Assembly (NCBI GenBank): GCA_019671135.1
Contig: JAHRHY010000026.1
Location: 310,001 to 374,000 of the forward strand
DNA length: 64,000 nucleotides
DNA from: Linnemannia hyalina
Taxonomy: Eukaryota > Mortierellomycota > Mortierellomycetes > Mortierellales > Mortierellaceae
Direction: 5' to 3'
A program made the translations under genes and the position numbers. Shown in pieces: positions 53,723 to 63,960 of this stretch (within the stretch, counting starts at the first letter, position 1; every line of letters begins with the position of its first letter). A model generated the notes under the pieces. The model saw only the letters and a list, made by a program, of their open reading frames with translations, was not told the origin of the DNA and did no database searches.

Positions 53723-54905
53723 TTTTTGAAGTGAATGAGCAGTACTGATTGAAGAGCGGATTAGTTGGCCTCAACTCGATTTATATACGCGTGCACTTGG
53801 TTGCCAGGGTAAGCAACAGAGTATTCTTTCCGCTGGAGGGGTGTTTCCAATGGCGTGCTAAGCGACAGATTAATGGTCAGTGCCATATATTTCTTCGGAG
53901 GGTTTTTAACTCAAACAAGGGGAAACGTAACTAGTTCTAAACTGCCAAGCAAGATTGTGAGTGAGTGAGTGAGTGCAGCTGTAGCTAAAATATACTTTTC
54001 TGTTTGATGGCTAAGTAACTAGCCTCCTTGATGGGTTCGATAAGGTACTACCGCCTAGACCACAACAAGAAACAAAGTAAACGAAATTGACTGCAAACAT
54101 CGTCGAAACCTAATTGGCGTTTTGGTCTCATTCCAAATAACAGTTCGCAGCACAGGCCTCTGAATCACACATAGAGTACATCTATTTTTGTAGCCCAATC
54201 ACCTTAACTTACGGCCTGGCCAATGAACAAACCAAATAATTTTTTGTTTCATCGTAGCGTCTCTTCGTGCGCTTCATTTTGTCCAGGAATAAATACACAC
54301 CACTAAGGTGCCTGGCCTTCCCTTTTGCATATTATACTATGGTATAATCCTTCAACGTATGATTTTTTTTTTTTTTTTTTGGGAAAACTCAGGCTTTCTC
54401 ATTGCATATTTTGCATATTCTCCTATTACCTCTCCTATCGCATACCTTGCGGTATTACGCAAAATTGAGTATGCAGTTATCTGATAGGAGACTAGCTTAG
54501 GTATGGCATATAGATCTTTGTTTCAGACATCTGCATGCCTATGGTGTAATTGGTTGACGTTTGGTCACGACATTGGCACGTTAATGGTGTGAATGGAGTG
54601 GGGATAGAAGAGTAAACGGGAGAAGTTGGGTACATTGGGCCAGAGTACCCCTTTAATTGATTGCCACGCCCCCTTGTGGCCAAAGCGCGAGCAGTAAAGG
54701 AGTCTTGACTGTAACAGTCAACCCAAATTCGCGAGTGCGCTATGTGTTGAGATCACCAGTGTAACATATATCAATTGGGTAATTAGCTCGTTGTTTCTTG
54801 CCTAAGAGATGAAGGCCTGTGCGCCTGTGCGTGTAAGACATGAAAATTTTACGGGGCGTGCCAAGCCAAGGAAAAATGAAATAGAGCAACAGAATAACAA
54901 AATCA
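53723..54905. other. Intergenic region
   Basis: Upstream of the hydrolase gene. Holds a T20 run at about 54363-54382 and palindromic phrases (tgcatattttgcatattc; cgcataccttgcggtatt). No gene recognised. Confidence 0.35.
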
Positions 54906-55260
54906 AGGTACTTCATAAGTACCCACAGCCGCGCTCGATTGACTTAATCGTCGACCATTGCTATAGCCCTGTTCCATTATACCGCTGTTCCTTTCCTGGA
55001 GCAGGAGAAAAAAACTAAAAGAGTCTGTCCATTGACCATCTCCTGTACCTTTGAAAATCAAACGAGGCAGTAAAAAAGCAGCTTATTTGATTGCTTTTAG
55101 AGCTGTAAGTGGCATGCACCTTTGATGCAGCCAATGGACCATCCTGCAGTTTTTTCTCTTGCTCCTGCAAAAAGTACAGCGGTATAAAGGAACTGGGCTA
55201 TAACAATGGTCAACATTTAAGTCAATCGAGCGCGGCTGTGGATACTTATGAAAGTATCGC
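54906..55260. mobile_element. MITE with about 100-bp inverted arms
   Basis: The left arm (54908-55040) and right arm (55125-55258) are inverted copies. Shared phrases are cacagccgcgctcgattgac, ttataccgctgt, gagaaaaaact and gtccattg. The ends read tacttcataagta and its inverse, each itself nearly palindromic. Flanking TA on both sides would fit a TA-targeting Tc1/mariner-type MITE, but this is inference. No coding capacity. Confidence 0.78.
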
Positions 55261-55320
55261 ATTTATTAAGTATTGATTGAGATGGGTTGCCCATTTTCTC
55301 ATGGAAGTCATGTTTGAAGT

Positions 55321-55351
<31 letters not shown>

Positions 55352-55927
55352 GCGTGTTCCATTGGCCTCCTTGATTTCGCTTTTCATCACGTGGTCTTTT
55401 TTATGTGGTTGTCTGAGGGGGCTGAGATGCTTGGGTCGAAGTGTCACGGCAGATACCATCGAGAGGAGGCGAAGGGAGGATTGCCCCTTCTCGCAGAGGT
55501 GTGGACGACCCGGTGTCTCCAGTGTCTTTGTCGCTCATGGAAAGGAACAAGAAAAGGCGTATTTGTGTGTATATGTGTGTATAGGTGTGGTAGTTTGTGT
55601 GTAGATATGTATGTGTGTGTGTGTAACTCAGAAGATGTATAAAGGGAAAAACGACTGTAGACTCTGACACTTTCAACGTTGCTGCTCAATATCAAGAAAG
55701 AAAGGTGCCTTTAATGTTAGGACTATGCTATGTCAAACGCTCCCACCAAAACTGCTAGGAACAAGAACAGCATTGCACATACCTGCTCGATATCAAGAAA
55801 GAAAGGTGCTGTTCTCTCTGACCTCGAGTAGGCTTCTTCTGTACTACTCGACTCGGCTTAAGGGGTCTCAAGCCACCAACAATTCCAGCGCACCACATTT
55901 ACCATTTGTTGATGCTACAGTATGCTA
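55261..55927. other. Intergenic region with an A25 run
   Basis: A long A run at about 55327-55351 lies in unremarkable flanks without a visible target duplication. A (GT)n-like tract is at 55565-55622. The 20-base phrase tgctcgatatcaagaaagaa occurs once (about 55784) and ctgctcaatatcaagaaag nearly again (55681). No gene recognised. Confidence 0.4.
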
Positions 55928-56130
55928 TTAGCAAGTGGCCGCGGCTACGCCGCAGGCGCTGCGCCGGTTTCTCGATTCCCAGGTTTTGGTGTTTAAGGGT
56001 TAGAGGTGTTACCGACCTGGGGTTTTTCCTCCAACAAAAAGGAAAAAAAAATGAGCCAGCAAAAAAGGATGGGACGGACTCATCGCACGGACTGCTTAAT
56101 ACCAATGAACTCTTCCAAAATAAAAATACA
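55928..56130 (-). mobile_element. Helitron 3' end, copy A (non-autonomous, gene-bearing)
   Basis: On the minus strand the element ends ...ccgcggccacttgCTAA followed by T. CTRR before T, with a GC-rich hairpin (gccgcggctacgccgc in plus orientation) 10-15 bases inside, is the Helitron 3' signature. About 200 bases are shared with the copy at 58276-58516, including ggtttctcgattcccaggtt and gactcatcgcacgg. Immediately inward the similarity stops and a host-type gene begins. The 5' end was not found, so the full extent to the right is unknown. Confidence 0.8.
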
Positions 56131-56623
56131 CTAGTCTTACCCTTGGGATCGTACTGGCCAGAGTTACACCATGAATATCCGCAAAATAGAAGAGGTCCCC
56201 CGTGATGGCTCCTCCTCTGGAATCGTAGTTGGGCATGGAGTCATCTGGTGTCCAGGACATGCGCGCAAGACAAAGACCATTGTTCAAAGATCTATACTGG
56301 TTGCCGGCTCCATAGTATTCCATTCGGAGATTCAAGGTCTTGAGCTCGACAGGTTCGACGGTGTCGATATCGTAGTTCCAGTACTGGTTGGCTCTGAGCT
56401 TGCCTCTTTCGGAAGCCCAGTATATTCCGAGGTACTCGCCGCCTGTGCCTCCAAGGGTGATCTGGGGGATTTGGCCGCCATCGTCGTTTGGCACTCCATC
56501 CATGTTGTTCTTGGCAGCCTGCATTTGAATGCGGATCTTGGCGTTCGGCACCTTTTTAGGGTCTGTCAGCGCAGTGATGGTGAGAACCATGCTAACCCAC
56601 CCGAGAATACTGTCGATGAACAT
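56096..56623 (-). pseudogene. Host-type secreted protein gene fused to a Helitron end, frame-shifted
   Basis: ATG at 56623 (minus) begins MFIDSILGWVSMVLTITALT, a probable signal peptide. The frame continues with a hydrophilic domain (LGIYWASERGKLRANQYWNY; LNLRMEYYGAGNQYRSLNNG; LCLARMSWTPDDSMPNYDSR; GGAITGDLFYF). After GDLFYF the protein-like reading CGYSWCNSGQYDPKG lies in a neighbouring frame, so one T seems lost in a T-run near 56188. A GTAAGA donor follows at 56140, and right there the Helitron 3' sequence begins; the last residues of the open frame (to 56096) are Helitron-encoded. A TATA box is at 56749-56756. The 3' exon(s) of the original gene are missing. Confidence 0.62.
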
Positions 56624-56748
56624 TAGAGTAGCTTGGAGATTGGAGATAGGAAATTGGGGATTGGGGGTTGTGGATTGGAGATTGAGAGTGCAAAGCGAGA
56701 ATGAAGATGTGAGGTAGATATTCGAGATGAGTTGTGCAAACTGAAGCG

Positions 56749-56756
56749 TTTTTATA
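56749..56756 (-). promoter_or_regulatory. TATA box of the Helitron-fused gene
   Basis: TATAAAAA on the minus strand, about 125 bases upstream of the ATG at 56623, followed by a C/A-rich leader with repeated ccaatc phrases. It suggests that the gene fragment retains its own promoter. Confidence 0.5.
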
Positions 56757-57013
56757 GGGGAAAAATACATCGCAAGGTGGATGAAGTTTTTGACCAAATG
56801 CCCAAGTTCTTGCTTCTTTGACTGTTGCTTGTGCAAAAATGCAAACGACTCACAGCTGCGTGTACCATGGAGCGGGTTCGAAGAACCCGAGAGAGAGAGA
56901 GAGAGCCCAAGTATTATGGTCTCTGACTGCCACTTCGAATAGAACTTGGGAGATGCCTAGAACGAACCGAGGAATCCCATGGTGCTAAAGGAGGCAAGAG
57001 TGATAATCTCCAG

Positions 57014-57260
57014 TTGAAAAAATCAAGGTTTTTGAAAAAGAAAAAAAAAAAGGTTTGGTCTACTGCGAGGACGGCTCACAGCACAAGCTTGCTACAGTCT
57101 ATCGTCCCATCTCCGCTTCAAATGCCTCATGGTACCATTTTTTTCAGCACAGAAGACTTGGATTCCTTCCTGCGGAGTCCATTTATCCATTTAGGAGTTA
57201 GGACACAGTTTTTTGAAATCCATTTTTACTCAGGACCCCCTGAGAAACCTTGATTTTTAG
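57014..57260. repeat. Short inverted-repeat element, candidate MITE
   Basis: aaaaatcaaggttt at about 57019-57033 and its inverse aaaccttgattttt at about 57245-57258 bound roughly 240 bases without coding potential. The target duplication is not clear. A separate T21 run lies at 57529-57549. Confidence 0.5.
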
Positions 57261-57755
57261 GTTGCATGCAGTCGTTGGGCTGTTGAGAACCTACTGTGCA
57301 TCCGCTCTCGTTTTTTTGTTGTAAAAGTATCATGTGTACAGTACCTTCTGAGAGCTCTTTAGTCTACCCCAACAACAGCACAGGTAGAACAGCTTCAGTA
57401 CCTACACATTCTGAGATGGATTGCAAAACCTTGAGCAAAAAACCTCGGCATTACCTATTTACCGCCCTTTTCCCTTGGAATTTTTCTAGAAATTCTATAG
57501 CAAACACTATAGCAAACACAAGAAACCTTTTTTTTTTTTTTTTTTTTTTGGCCGACGCTCGGCATTGTCATTCGAGAGGTTGCATCTTGCTCTCATAAGT
57601 AGTTATTTACGACAAGTACTGAACCAGTTATATATCGACGGACTTCTTTTTTTTTCTACAAAAAAAAACAACCTCGCCTCCGACCCCATCCTCCGCCCGC
57701 TACCAAGCGTTCCACTCACTCTCAAAAGCAACCGACCTACCTACCATTCACCAGA

Positions 57756-58121
57756 ATGTCGGATCTCAAAACCTTGAATCTCGGAGTTATCGGCGACGCC
57801 ACCGCCCGAGAGCTGGTCAACTGTCGCCTCTGCTGCTATACACCAGAGCCAGACTCCTTCATGGGCGTGGTCATCAACGGCACACACATGATCAACGGAA
57901 CGCAGATCACCCCCGTCACCCCCAGCACCTCCGGCTATCTCTTTGAGAACAAAGAGAACAACACTACCGACTTAATTCTCCCATGCGGATACGGCCAGAC
58001 CGTGAGTGGCCGCATTTTCTACAACTATAGAGAAAACCATGGCGCGCCCTCTGCTGGAAAACATGTTTCTGGAGCGACACTTTTTGTCTTTTTGCTGTTG
58101 GTTTCTACAATCCTTTACTGA
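57756..58121 (+). CDS. Unknown 121-aa protein with a C-terminal hydrophobic tail
   Basis: Single open frame from a clear ATG (MSDLKTLNLGVIGDATAREL) after a polypyrimidine leader. Middle part: CRLCCYTPEPDSFMG, two N-glycosylation sequons in MINGTQITP and KENNTTDL, and PCGYGQTVSGRIFYNY. The last 17 residues (SGATLFVFLLLVSTILY) form a hydrophobic tail preceded by small residues, like a GPI-anchor signal or tail anchor. There is no signal peptide, which conflicts with GPI anchoring unless an upstream exon is missing. An AATAAA follows at about 58165. It lies between the two Helitron 3' ends. Family not recognised. Confidence 0.55.
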   Translation: MSDLKTLNLGVIGDATARELVNCRLCCYTPEPDSFMGVVINGTHMINGTQITPVTPSTSGYLFENKENNTTDLILPCGYGQTVSGRIFYNYRENHGAPSAGKHVSGATLFVFLLLVSTILY

Positions 58122-58465
58122 CCGCTCGGCCAGCTCGTCCCAAGAATATATTATATCGAAGAAATAAAATGTATCAATCAGAATATTTCTTGAGCATTCT
58201 CTATAGCCGACCCATTTTTGTACTACCATATCACATGTCGCATATTTGCCTTGTGGATCATATAGATAGATGGAGACTAGCAAGTGGCCACGGCTACGCC
58301 GCGGGCGCTGCGCCGGTTTCTCGATTCCCAGGTTTTGGTGTTTAAGGGTTAGAGGTGTTGCCGACCTGTGGTTTTTCCTCATTTATTTTGCGTATATTTT
58401 GACAACAAAAGGGGAAAAAATTAATTCGAAAAAAAAAAGAGCCAGCAAAAAAGGATGGGACAGAC

Positions 58466-60915
58466 TCATCGCACGGGCTGCTTGATACCAATGAACTCTT
58501 CAAAAAGAAAAATACAATTTTGATCAATTCTATGGTGTATGATCTGATTACAGGACTCTCTTATAGACAAAGTTTCTAGTGTATGCGCCTCCAAGCCCGG
58601 GGATGCTGCCATCGATGATAGGAACCTTGAGATTTTTTTCGTCTGTGCATCGAGAAAGAGCAACATAAAGCTGGCCTTGTGTGAATACAGGAGTAGGGAG
58701 GTAGAGTCCGACATTTCAAGGGTCTGACCCTGAGCCTTGTTGATCGTCATGACAAAGGCGGGCCTGACCGGAAACTGTCGTCTCTTGAATATGATCGGGG
58801 AGGTCTTGTCGTCTGTTGTCAAAATCGGCACTCGTGGGATGAAGACCAAGTCGGTGGCAAAAGGTCCCGTCAGGATTGTTGCCATGATGCAGCGTAGCCT
58901 AAGCCGGCGGACGATCAAGCGAGTTCCGTTGCAGAGTCCTTTTTTTTGGTTCACGTTTCAGAGGAGAATGATGGGCATGCCAACTTTCAGCACCAGCTTG
59001 TAGGGAGGTAATCCAGTCGGGTCGAAAGAGTTGAGATACTCTGTAGGATAGTTGGCGACGTCGTTGGTATCTGAATCCGGAACGGAGTCTTGGTCAAGGT
59101 GCTCTGTTGCCTCGCCAGGAAACAGTGTGCTCGCGAGGTCGTTAATATAATTGACATCCTTGTTCAGTGTTGTTAAAATAGTGGTGCACTTGATGTCTTG
59201 AGGTGCAAGGTTGCCGTTGGAGATGTTGGGGTATATGGTGCGGATAAGTTGGATCTCATGCTCGTCGTTGAGATTGGGTCCATGTGGCGTAGAAAGGCTA
59301 TGGTCTGGGATCCTGATATAATCATCAGAGTCGTCAAAGGAAAATGTCTGCTCCTTGCCTTCACTTACATATAGCAAAAAATCGACGAAGGAAAAAGGGC
59401 TGCTCTTATCCTCCTTCACTCGCATGTTGTGAATTAGTTTGAGTGTCTTGACCTTGGGACAAATGGTGCCAGACATCTTTAGACATGCGCCATCGATCTG
59501 AGACTGAGATCCATGAACAACCACCGGCAACACCTGTCGAAAGTCACCACCGAACACGACAATCTTTCCGCCGAAAGGAACCAAGGATCGATCCATAATA
59601 TGTCGAACGATCCGGTTCACCGACTCAAAGACATGTCGATACGTCATGGGTGCCTCATCCCAGATGATGAGGTCGGCCGCATGAATAATTGATCCGACTT
59701 GTTGCTCGCGGGTAATATTACAGGTAGAGTCTTTGAAAACTGGAATGGGGACCTTGAAGACAGAGTGTGCAGTACGTCCACTATGAAGGATCGGAGCTGC
59801 TATACCGGACGACGCGAGGACAACAACATTATTTTTCATAACACCACTGATTTGTTCAATCATTGTGTTGCAGAGAAAATATTTGCAGGTACCACCTGGC
59901 CCGTCAATAAAATAGAGGTTGGTCCTTCGGTGGCAGATGGGTATGGAGACGGAGGCGACGATTTTGTAAAATATTTCCCGCTGCTCGACATTCAAGGCTT
60001 GGATGTGGGAGCCGGCCAGCATGGCGAGCTCTTCACGCGATTTTTCGCTGTGGTCGGAGGCGGACTTTGGGATGTAGCGGAGAATGCTGTCGCTGATGTC
60101 TTGTGGCATAGTGGGAAAGGCGGCCAGAGAAGATCCGAGTGCCTTGAGGTTGGAGTCGATGGCCCACAGCACATTCCTCATCGCCTCGATCTTGATGTCG
60201 TCATCTGGCTGAAGGCTGCCGTTCTCCACATTTTTCTTTCGACCAAAAACAAAATGTCATCGTACATGTAGATAGCGTAATTGTTCCAGAGCTTGCGGGG
60301 CTCAGAGGGAGCACAGTTCACCAAGAAGACGCAAAAGAGATGGCGAAGCGGCTTTGAGAACTTGAGAGAAGAGGCTTCCTTAAGGCAGAGATCCCACTCG
60401 CGGTCGTCTTCCAGAAGGTGGAAGGCCAGAGTAGCATCCCGAAATGTATCGCAGAGAGTGTTGTTGACGGTATGGAGACGTTCAAAGCTGGCGGTACCCT
60501 TGACATGCAAAAGGAGAGGTCGAAGAAAGAACCTCTCGCCGTCCTTAGGGTGGACAAGGTAGATCCGGGCAATCTCGAAGATGTCCTTGTTTTTTCCTCT
60601 TGTTCCACTTGCGGTTACTTTGGTCGTAAGTGCAATACTCAGGAATCTCGGCGTATGTATATTTGTGTGCATCCTTATCCTCTTGGTTCAGCTTGAAGTT
60701 GGCCATCAGCTGACTGCCGTTGTTACGGCGGACGACATGAAGTAGATCCGGGTTTTTGATAAAGGTGACGTTGTGCTGGCCTGGGAGATGGACCTGTAGT
60801 CGTTGCACAGCAGACGAATTACCGTACAAAGGATATCTGAGGATGTGCCACATGCTCTCATGGGCAGAGAGGTATCTCATATCGCGAAATTCACGAATCT
60901 CGTTGCATGGAGGAT
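58466..60915 (-). pseudogene. Helitron helicase (PIF1-like), broken
   Basis: Pieces in order on the minus strand: CNEIREFRDMRYLSAHESMW, HILRYPLYGNSSAVQRLQVH (60915-60545); ARIYLVHPKDGERFFLRPLL, NTLCDTFRDATLAFHLLEDD (60672-60178) in another frame; the helicase core (60229-58958) with IDGPGGTCKYFL, VLASSGIAAPILHSGRTAHS, LIIWDEAPMTYRHVFES and VVFGGDFRQVLPVV; and after an in-frame TGA, GLCNGTRLIVRRLRLRCI, FVMTINKAQGQTLEM (to 58466). The Walker A motif is altered: Gly-Thr-Gly-Lys-Thr has become Gly-Thr-Cys-Lys-Tyr. The TGA at 58958-58960 stands where related helicases have Arg, a CGA-to-TGA type change. Frameshifts separate the first two pieces. Confidence 0.85.
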
Positions 60916-61370
60916 CTTAATAATCTTAATATACAATCGACGGTTAAAAAATATGTAGAGAGTGAGAAAAAATAGTAAACAAGGAGCTGCAATGATCAGG
61001 CTTCCAAAAAAAATGCCAAAAGATAATACCTCCTTGCTTGCTGCATTTTTCTGGTCTGTAGTGACTGAGCTTTGACCAGTGGTGGCAGTGCTGGACCCTT
61101 TAGTGGTGGTTGTGGTGGAGCTAGAGCTTGTTGCAGAGTAACTGTGGCAGTGACGGCGCTGGTGCTGGTTCTGGTTCTGGTAGATGCAGACGACAACGAT
61201 GAAGATTGATCAGTGGACGTAAACAGAAGACTCTTCTCTTTTTCGAGGGCGATCTTGGCTCTGCCGGTTCCTTGTGAAAATGAAAAATGAGAAATGAAAA
61301 TTTGTGTAAATCCGTTGATGATTTGACTTTTGTGCTGCGGGACCATTGTTTCTTCTTTTGATTTGATAAA
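60916..61370 (-). other. Insertion between Rep and helicase with a membrane-protein-like exon
   Basis: Helitron Rep and helicase regions are normally separated by a short linker, but here about 450 bases intervene. One minus-strand frame reads Ser/Thr-rich sequence (SYSATSSSSTTTTTKGSSTA) followed by a transmembrane segment (FGIFFGSLIIAAPCLLFFLT) and a basic stop-transfer end (FFNRR). This looks like the last exon of a cell-surface protein. A GTATGT follows the Rep fragment (YLYNYIHN) directly, so an intron origin is also possible. Capture of a host gene piece is the favoured reading. Confidence 0.45.
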
Positions 61371-61560
61371 AAAAACGCAAGATCAAAAGACATACGTTAT
61401 GGATGTAGTTGTACAAATATTCACCGTAGAGACCGAAGAACATATCTCGACATTGATATGGGCGTTGTACTTGGTTGCCAGCCAAAGGTTGTGAGGCACA
61501 ACCCAGCTGTTGTCGATCTCTTTTTTCTCGTTGAGCATGTAGGACACACACGGTCGTCGA
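61371..61560 (-). pseudogene. Helitron Rep C-terminal fragment
   Basis: The minus-strand frame reads LNEKKEIDNSWVVPHN, LWLATKYNAHINVEICSSVS, then after a one-base shift EYLYNYIHN. These match the Helitron Rep phrases NxWVVPYN, Y.AHINVE and KYLYKYI.K (family knowledge). Only this part of Rep survives. Confidence 0.75.
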
Positions 61561-62043
61561 CGGTACCTTTCAGGAGCGCAGAATCACAATATCGCTCTCT
61601 GTTTGCGCAGCAATCCATCCATCAGTCTGTACCTCTTGCATCAGTCTGCACCTCTTGGCAATAGCCATCAGCCTCAAAAAATTCTTTTTGTTATCCTTCT
61701 TTATTTCGTTCTTTCTTCCCTTCCTCCACAACCCCCCCCCCCCCCCCTCTTTTCCCCCCTCCTCTATCAAACGATCCACCCCCACCCTTCCCTCCTCCAA
61801 CTTTCTCATCAAGTTAAACTTACACTTTCCCATATCTCCTTTATTCCACCTTCCCCTCAACAACATAATGATCAACAACTATAGAGCCAGACTCTAGCCA
61901 GGTACAGATCCAGATCCGCGAGCTTGTCTCGCCTCTTGTATTTTTAAAGCCGTGGTCTACCGCGATTATCAGACTCGTATTCACGTCTCATTCATTCTTC
62001 TTCAACTCTTTTACTTTCACCTCAGGAGGAGCACAGATTGGGC

Positions 62044-63960
62044 ATGATGGAACTGAACTCAGAGAACAGGAGAGACCACAACGAATTTGCTACAGCTGAG
62101 ATGTCAGATGTTGACAAGGTATGATTTGCTTATTGTGTATTCACTGCCTTTGCTGCGCTGCTCTTATTCTGCCGACTCTGTCTTTAAAAAGCGGGCACTG
62201 GCCATTAGCATTTTACTTTTAAAAATTCGTATTGGCAATAGGGCTGCTCTACTACAGGGCCGCTTCGCTATGCAGTTGACACGGCATGGGACCCCAGGAC
62301 AAGAATACTACGAGGATCAGTGCAGGATCCTGCAATCGCCCAGAAGTTTGAGAGTGTCGCTGAAGACTCGTTTCTCAAAAAATCGTTCGGGGGCACGTCG
62401 AATCGATCATCAAGGCTTTGGCCCGTGCAGACCTTGTCAAGGAAGGCTTTCCTTCGACCTGCCCCTTCTCTGTACTTGCACACGTCATCAAGAAGATCTC
62501 CAGGACCCAGCAACGAGATTCAAGTCTCTCCCACTGTTCCTTGGCGTCGGCTCTGGCGGGCAGTGCGTGACTGTCTGGCCAAGAACAGCTCTCTGCTTCC
62601 AGCTCTTGTCAGCACATCTCAAAATATCGATCACAATATTCTCATCCACCGAGATACCCCGCAAGTATTGCGCTGGGCAGAGTCGAGGAGCAATATGTTT
62701 TCTCCACCGAAAAGATGCTCTGCGGGACATTTCAGAGTTCGATGTGATTGGTATTGCCGCCCCATTTCCAGCCTCGTCCGCACTCGCATCAGTAGCTGGA
62801 AACCAATTGTCAACAAAGAACAACAACTTAGGGGGATCGGCGCCACTTTCTCGACTCTCAAATTCCTGCCCACCTTCTCCGCCACCTCTCCGAACGCCTG
62901 TGCCACTATCAGAATCGTCTACGGTGTCATTGCCAGTCATGTGGTCTGTACCGCGCTCGCAGCTGCCTACATTGTCGATTTCACAATGGCCCTCTCTGCC
63001 GTCCACGGAGAACCAGATCACACCACTCTAGTCATCCGGCGCACGGCCCTCCAGCTTTATGTCGTCTTCGTCGAATGCACAGTTCGTTCCCCCCTTAGCA
63101 TCGTCTTCGCTCCCCTTGGTGTCACCTTCACCGCAACATCGTTGTCTTCCCCTTTACACTAGGCATCTGGCGCCGATGCCTCGACATCATCCTCACAAGA
63201 TCCTCCGTTCGCCATCTTTCGCCAGATCAAGAGACGCATCAAATACGCCCCACGAGACTCAATGGACCATTTGACCGAGACCATCCTGAAGACCTGCTTC
63301 ACAGCAGCATGGTAAGTTTATGTCGCCATGGTTTCTAGTTTACAACTGTCGTGATAGTTATTCATGTTTTTATTAACAATAATATAACTATTTCTTTTTT
63401 TTGAAAAAAAAAACTCTATGATAAAGCGACGAGAAGGTGCAGGAGGAGGTGCGTATGAAAGTTGATTGGATATGGAAAAAGCGTAAAAGGGATGACCTCT
63501 TCGGCGATGTCTTCACCATAGAGAAGAAGACCAAGGTGTCCGGTGAGCTGTCTGTAAAACCCTCCCTTCCTCAGGGCCTCGTTGACAGAGCGACCGAAAT
63601 TGTCAAGACATCAAACCCCAACACCTCAAGCTTTCACAAGCACAACCTGACAACAACGCTCAAAACCTCGTATCGACAAGAGACGTATCAGGAGAGACTC
63701 TCTCTCAAGTTTAACGACGCCTGGGACTCCGCAACCAATATACACACTCCCCGCTCTTCCACCACCACCACCGCCACCACCGCCACCAACATCACCAACA
63801 CCAACTCGGATAGTACCGCTAATGACTCAGGACTTGGTCTTCGCTTATCGGTGAGCAAGGCTGTCTGACCACAGAGGACGAGGAGGAGCTGCCAGAGAAA
63901 GACGAGGAGGAGATCGTAGATCTGTTGGAGCGAGAAGAAGTCAGGTCTACCGAGAGATGA
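62044..63960 (+). pseudogene. Multi-exon unknown gene with several frame breaks
   Basis: Exon 1 (62044-62118) reads MMELNSENRRDHNEFATAEM, SDVDK and ends at GTATGA. Exon 2 starts after GGCAATAG (about 62242) with GCSTTGPLRYAVDTAWDPRT and FESVAEDSFLKK. At an A6 run (about 62377) the protein-like frame shifts to IVRGHVESIIKALARADLVK, VLAHVIKKISRTQQRDSS, and shifts back near 62570 (DCLAKNSSLLPALVSTSQNI). A Ser/Pro-rich stretch follows. An exon at about 63163-63312 (SQDPPFAIFRQIKRRIKYAP, ILKTCFTAA) joins 63428-63868 (DEKVQEEVRMKVDWIWKKRK, RDDLFGDVFTIEKK). An acidic tail (TTEDEEELPEKDEEEIVDLL) reaches a stop at 63960 only with one more shift. Either decayed or assembled with indel errors; family unknown. 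Confidence 0.5.

Larger units (their letters stand above)
58276..61570 (-). mobile_element. Decayed Helitron with Rep and helicase remnants
   Basis: The minus-strand 3' end reads ...ccgtggccacttgCTAG followed by T, with a GC-rich hairpin just inside; this is the CTRR signature and shares about 200 bases with copy A at 55928. Upstream lie a PIF1-type helicase broken into several frames, a 450-base insertion and a C-terminal Rep fragment (61430-61545). The N-terminal HUH Rep part and the 5' TC end are not visible. The element is non-functional. Confidence 0.82.

Noticed and set aside
56870..56900. tRNA-like B box gggttcgaagaaccc
   Set aside because: It is a short palindrome. No A box or cloverleaf can be drawn upstream.
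58466..60915. Cellular PIF1 helicase gene
   Set aside because: The N-terminal phrases (REFRDMRYLSAHESMW), the adjoining Rep fragment and the CTRR terminus identify it as Helitron, and the Walker A motif is broken.
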